Assembly (NCBI GenBank): GCA_003167475.1
Contig: PMTB01000107.1
Span: forward strand, 5,230-13,449
DNA: 8,220 nucleotides
Source: a candidate division FCPU426 bacterium
GTDB lineage: Bacteria; Oederibacteriota; PGYV01; Palsa-1178
Reading direction: 5' to 3'
Below the pieces are notes generated by a model. The model was given only the letters and a program-made list of their open reading frames with translations, had not been told where the DNA came from and searched no databases. Shown piece by piece: positions 4,886 to 8,220 of the stretch. The translations under genes were made by a program, and so were the position numbers. The number at the start of each line of letters is the position of its first letter. The first letter of the stretch is position 1.

Positions 4886-7800
4886 ATGAAAATGAATTTC
4901 AAAATCCGACTACTGCTATTGTCTCTTATCCTTATGACATTTACTTCCTTTATATATGCAGACGTGTGTTCTTTGCCTTTTCCCCAGGCCGCGACTTATC
5001 CCTATGGAATTAAACCAAGTAATTTTACTCAGGCCCAGATGAACCAGCATTGCCTTGACTGGTTCAACAAGTGGCGCGCGAAATACGTCACGCAGAATAA
5101 CTGCATCGGCGCCGAGTGGAGGCTGCAGAGGGTGGAGACCGGAAACGGCATTACCAACGGCTGTTACGGGTTTGGCACAAACCCGGTGGAGAATGACACT
5201 GTCAGCGAAGGCATCGGTTACGGAATGGTCATCATGGTATTCATGTCATCGGCAACGAACAATACCAAACAATATTTTGACGGCATGTACACATATTTTA
5301 AGGATCACCTTGACGGCGCGGGGCTTATGAACTGGCAAATTCCTTACTGCAGCAGCGGCGGCTCAGCCACAGACGCTGACGAGGATGTGGCTTTTGCGCT
5401 TCTTGCGGCTGACAAGCAGTGGGGCTCGGCCGGAGCGATCAATTACAAAAATGAAGCCACAACAATAATAGGGCGCATACTTTCCAACGAGATCAGCGCC
5501 TCAAACGATATAAGGCCCGGCGACGGCTGGGACGGCGGCAACATATCTTACTTCGCGCCCTATGAATACAGGATGTTCGGCGATTATACCGGGACAAGCC
5601 GCTGGTATTCGGTAGCCTCGCATACATATACGACTATAATAAATTATTATTTCAACTCGGCTTCCACGAATAACGCGGCCCTCGGTATCAAGACGGGACT
5701 GCAGCCGAACTGGTGCAACTATGACGGCACCACATGGAGCCCGGGCACATGGTCCATGGATTACAACTCGTGGTGGTGGGACGCCATCAGGCACGTATGG
5801 AGGCAGAGTTACGATTATCTCCTTTACGGCACGCAGAACAACCAGCTGGCCCTTGACAATAACGCGCGCGTGTCATATTTTTTCAAGACAAAGTACGGCG
5901 GCGACGCATCGCAGATAAAATCACATTACAAGCTTGACGGCACGGAAACAAGTTACAACAGGGGCGACAGGACGCCTGACCTTGGCACCGAGGACGTAAA
6001 AAACCTGCCCGGCCCCGAAGGCGCCGTGGCCATATCGGCCATGGTCGAAGGCGACCAGACCTGGCTCAATAATTGTTATTATACGCTTGTGACCATGAAC
6101 GCGGGCACAGGCTCGGGCCAGTTGACCGATACGGGAGTGGACTGGGGAACGGATTACTTCTGCGATATTTTAAAGATGCAGTACCTGCTTATATTGACCG
6201 GCAACATGCCCAACCCGATGGGGAATTATCCGTCGCCAACGCCCACGTTCACGTGGGACACCAGGACGCCGACCCCGACGCCGGTGCCGCAGGGCATGTT
6301 TGACGATTTTGAAACAGGTTCAATAGTCAACCTGGACACGTCGGCCGGAGGCCAGAGCGGATTCACTTCCGTGGCCAACACCACAGACAAGCCGCAGGCA
6401 GGGACGCACTCGCTGAAAATAATTTCCACCAATAACAGCTGGGGAGCGTACGGCCAGGATTCGCCTTACACAGGCGGGCTCGGTTATCGCGATTATACGG
6501 GCGCGACAGCGCTGACTTTCGACATATATACCACTGTGACAACCACGTTCTTCGCCAAACTTGTCGAAGCCACGGTCAACGGCGGGGATGGGGAGACTTT
6601 TTCGGACAGGGGAAACCAGCTGACCGCGAACGCGAACACATGGACGCATATCTCAATACCTATAACCAATACTTCCGTTTTTAACAGGGACCAATACTCC
6701 CCTGTTATGGCGGGGAACGTGCTTAACTTAAGCGCCATAAAAAGTTTTTACATACAGATGGACGCCGCGCCGAACGGCACCATATGGGTGGACAATATAC
6801 TATTTACCGGCGCGTTCCCTACATACACCACAACTTCCACCATTACGCGCACTAAGACGCCTTTCGGCACGCCGACAAACACCCCTACTTTTACATATAC
6901 CGGCACAAACACGCCTTTTTATTCCCCCACTATAACACCGACAAACACGCTCTTTATAAGCCCGACAAATTCACCTACGTACACCATAACCATGACGTCG
7001 ACGATCACCCCGACATTTACGCTTACCCCCAACATGCCTTTCGGGGTTTTTGACGATTTTGAGACAACCGCGTTGAAAAATCCGGTGACCACGGACACGG
7101 GCGGAGGAAGCACCCTTGTGATCGCGAACGAAGGCACGACCGTGCATAACGGGACCAGGGCCATGTCCCTGGTCATGACCGGCGGGGGATGGGCAGTGGC
7201 GTCCATAGACTCGCCTTATGACGGGGGGTTGGGGTACAGGGATTTTACGGGCGCGACCGGCGTATCATTCTGGATAGACGCGCCCGCGGCGACCGAACTT
7301 TTCATAAAAATTGTGGAAAGCAACGGCCAGCAGTGGTCAAACAGGAACACGGTGATAACCACAGGAGCCGCCGGATGGCAGCAGATAAATATAGCGCTCA
7401 GTGCGCTTTCTTTGGACGCGTATTCGCCGGCGGGCGACGGCGATGCGGTGCTGGATTTAAACATAATAAAAAGCGTCCAGTTCCAGTTTGACAATCCCGG
7501 CGCGAAAACCGTTTACATAGACGACGTCACTTTCACAGGCATACCCACCCCGACCCTCACAAAGACATCGACGCGTACGGCGACATCGACCAGGACGCCA
7601 AGCTCCACTGTGACGGCCAGCGGAACATCCACAGGCACAAATACGCCGGGCAGCAGCCCGACCTATACGGGGACAGCGGCCAATACGGCGGTGATAACAA
7701 ATACCTTTACGCCTACAGGTACTTTCACAGGGACCATGGTGGTTTTCAGCGCTACATACACCCGGACGCAGACGCAAAGTTTCACGCCGACAGCGACGCG

Positions 7801-8220
7801 CACTTATACGCCCACGTCAACTTCGACAGGCACCGGCACCGCAACCCAGACCGCCACAAAAACATTTACCCCGACAGTCACGCCGACTTCAAGCATAACC
7901 CAGACTGTCACCGTGTCGCCGACCATCACCCTGACCATGACAGGCACGCCGCCGACACAGACCGTGACTCCGACAATTACGGCCACACCGACATTTACAG
8001 GGACGCAGACCATAAGCCCGAGCGCGACAAAAACCTGGACAGACACACCGGTTGACACCGACACAAATACGCCGGTTGACACAGCCACCTTTACCATGAC
8101 CGCGACATTGACAAACACCCCGACCGCGACAAGGACAAGCACACAGACAGCCACGGGTACTGACACGCAGACATCGAGAATGCCTGCCACAAATACAGCT
8201 ACTCAGACCATAACATTACC
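4886..8220 (+). CDS. Secreted GH8 endoglucanase with two carbohydrate-binding-like modules and Thr/Pro linkers (3' end beyond window)
   Basis: The frame is open from ATG 4886 to the window edge: 1111 codons and no stop. Residues 1-25 are a signal peptide (cleavage after IYA). Residues about 26-448 are a glycoside hydrolase family 8 domain, which cuts beta-1,4-glucans with inversion. Glu108 in SEGIGYGM matches the GH8 proton donor, TDADEDVAFALLAADKQWG (162-180) the conserved Asp-rich substrate-site segment, and Asp299 in WWWDAIRHVWR the probable general base. After a short Pro/Thr linker come a module at 470-645, a 74-residue Thr/Pro linker, a related module at 720-887, and a Thr/Pro-rich stretch from 888 to the edge. 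The modules look like beta-sandwich carbohydrate-binding domains (CBM11-like, by remembered pattern only). No cellulose synthase genes lie nearby, so a degradative role is more likely than the BcsZ role in cellulose synthesis. What follows the last linker (another module or a surface anchor) cannot be seen. Confidence 0.88.
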   Translation, partial: MKMNFKIRLLLLSLILMTFTSFIYADVCSLPFPQAATYPYGIKPSNFTQAQMNQHCLDWFNKWRAKYVTQNNCIGAEWRLQRVETGNGITNGCYGFGTNPVENDTVSEGIGYGMVIMVFMSSATNNTKQYFDGMYTYFKDHLDGAGLMNWQIPYCSSGGSATDADEDVAFALLAADKQWGSAGAINYKNEATTIIGRILSNEISASNDIRPGDGWDGGNISYFAPYEYRMFGDYTGTSRWYSVASHTYTTIINYYFNSASTNNAALGIKTGLQPNWCNYDGTTWSPGTWSMDYNSWWWDAIRHVWRQSYDYLLYGTQNNQLALDNNARVSYFFKTKYGGDASQIKSHYKLDGTETSYNRGDRTPDLGTEDVKNLPGPEGAVAISAMVEGDQTWLNNCYYTLVTMNAGTGSGQLTDTGVDWGTDYFCDILKMQYLLILTGNMPNPMGNYPSPTPTFTWDTRTPTPTPVPQGMFDDFETGSIVNLDTSAGGQSGFTSVANTTDKPQAGTHSLKIISTNNSWGAYGQDSPYTGGLGYRDYTGATALTFDIYTTVTTTFFAKLVEATVNGGDGETFSDRGNQLTANANTWTHISIPITNTSVFNRDQYSPVMAGNVLNLSAIKSFYIQMDAAPNGTIWVDNILFTGAFPTYTTTSTITRTKTPFGTPTNTPTFTYTGTNTPFYSPTITPTNTLFISPTNSPTYTITMTSTITPTFTLTPNMPFGVFDDFETTALKNPVTTDTGGGSTLVIANEGTTVHNGTRAMSLVMTGGGWAVASIDSPYDGGLGYRDFTGATGVSFWIDAPAATELFIKIVESNGQQWSNRNTVITTGAAGWQQINIALSALSLDAYSPAGDGDAVLDLNIIKSVQFQFDNPGAKTVYIDDVTFTGIPTPTLTKTSTRTATSTRTPSSTVTASGTSTGTNTPGSSPTYTGTAANTAVITNTFTPTGTFTGTMVVFSATYTRTQTQSFTPTATRTYTPTSTSTGTGTATQTATKTFTPTVTPTSSITQTVTVSPTITLTMTGTPPTQTVTPTITATPTFTGTQTISPSATKTWTDTPVDTDTNTPVDTATFTMTATLTNTPTATRTSTQTATGTDTQTSRMPATNTATQTITL
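6293..6820 (+). repeat. First copy of the duplicated beta-sandwich-like module (residues 470-645)
   Basis: It opens with FDDFETG, contains SPYTGGLGYRDYTGAT (from residue 526) and closes with IWVDNILFTG. The second copy at 7043-7546 shares all three landmarks in the same order, so the two arose by duplication. The opening FDDFE and the closing VDNI(L)F strand pattern are typical of jelly-roll carbohydrate-binding domains. Ligand unknown. Confidence 0.7.
6821..7042 (+). other. Thr/Pro-rich inter-module linker (residues 646-719)
   Basis: Dominated by Thr, Pro, Asn and Ser with repeated TPTNTP and TPTFT units. It joins the two related modules and is expected to be extended and flexible, possibly O-glycosylated. 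Thr codons vary (ACA, ACG, ACC, ACT), so it does not look like a fresh expansion of one DNA unit. Confidence 0.75.
7043..7546 (+). repeat. Second copy of the duplicated beta-sandwich-like module (residues 720-887)
   Basis: It repeats the landmarks of the first copy: FDDFETT at the start, SPYDGGLGYRDFTGAT (from residue 776) and VYIDDVTFTG at the end. It is slightly shorter than copy one, and outside these blocks the two have diverged considerably, so the duplication is old. Both copies keep the Gly-Trp before SPY and the GGLGYRD block, which may mark the ligand face or the structural core. Confidence 0.7.
7547..8220 (+). other. Very long Thr/Pro/Ser low-complexity region (residues 888 to edge)
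   Basis: At least 224 residues consist mostly of Thr with Pro, Ser, Ala, Gly and Asn (TPTxT-like units). There are no extended hydrophobic stretches and hardly any aromatic residues apart from scattered Phe and Tyr. A local tandem duplication is visible: CCGGTTGACAC at 8048-8058 returns 24 bases later at 8072-8082, giving two TPVDT units. Such regions usually act as spacers between a catalytic part and a further binding domain or surface anchor, and are candidates for glycosylation. Confidence 0.75.

Noticed and set aside
7804..8190. Minus-strand Val-rich frame that looks like a membrane protein
   Set aside because: It is the reverse complement of the Thr-rich linker: ACN codons read backwards give a Val/Gly-rich hydrophobic translation, a common artefact.
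6826..8220. Possible CRISPR array or satellite because of recurring short ACA/CCG units
   Set aside because: The recurrences follow codon phase, vary in sequence and spacing, and lie in one open frame; there are no uniform repeats with unique spacers.

Overview
The window holds three protein-coding loci, all on the + strand, from what looks like an uncultured, Gram-negative-type bacterium. Pointers are the secreted HtrA/Deg-type protease, the MgtA-type magnesium pump, and a very large secreted glycosidase with long Thr/Pro linkers. Such linkers recall genomes of environmental candidate phyla (Goldbacteria, Elusimicrobiota and similar lineages), but this placement is an impression and not demonstrated. 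Frequent ATA isoleucine codons in all three loci suggest a common genomic background.

Layout. 1-63: a dispersed palindromic-type repeat and the ribosome binding site of the first gene. 64-1572: an exported serine protease with a complete His-Asp-Ser triad, a PDZ domain and a C-terminal module resembling that of plant Deg9/Deg2-type proteases. 1573-1998: a 426-base intergenic region with two further, inverted copies of the repeat, a possible promoter and a strikingly foldable leader. 1999-4614: an MgtA-like P-type ATPase interrupted by one in-frame TAA just before its TGES loop. 4615-4885: an intergenic region with a degenerate dispersed repeat and a good sigma70-like promoter. 4886 to the right edge: an open-ended gene of at least 1111 codons encoding a secreted family GH8 glucanase, two related jelly-roll-like modules and extended Thr/Pro linkers.

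There is no sign that the three loci form one operon: the gaps are 400 and 271 bases, each with its own signals. The protease probably handles envelope protein quality control. The ATPase, if functional, would import Mg2+. The GH8 enzyme would degrade extracellular beta-glucan.

The points most worth following are the single nonsense codon in an otherwise intact pump, the structured leader in front of it (a closing stem around three hairpins, with a mutually exclusive alternative pairing), the plant-Deg-like C-terminus of the protease, and the architecture of the glucanase. I did not find a clearly new defence, mobile or CRISPR-type system.
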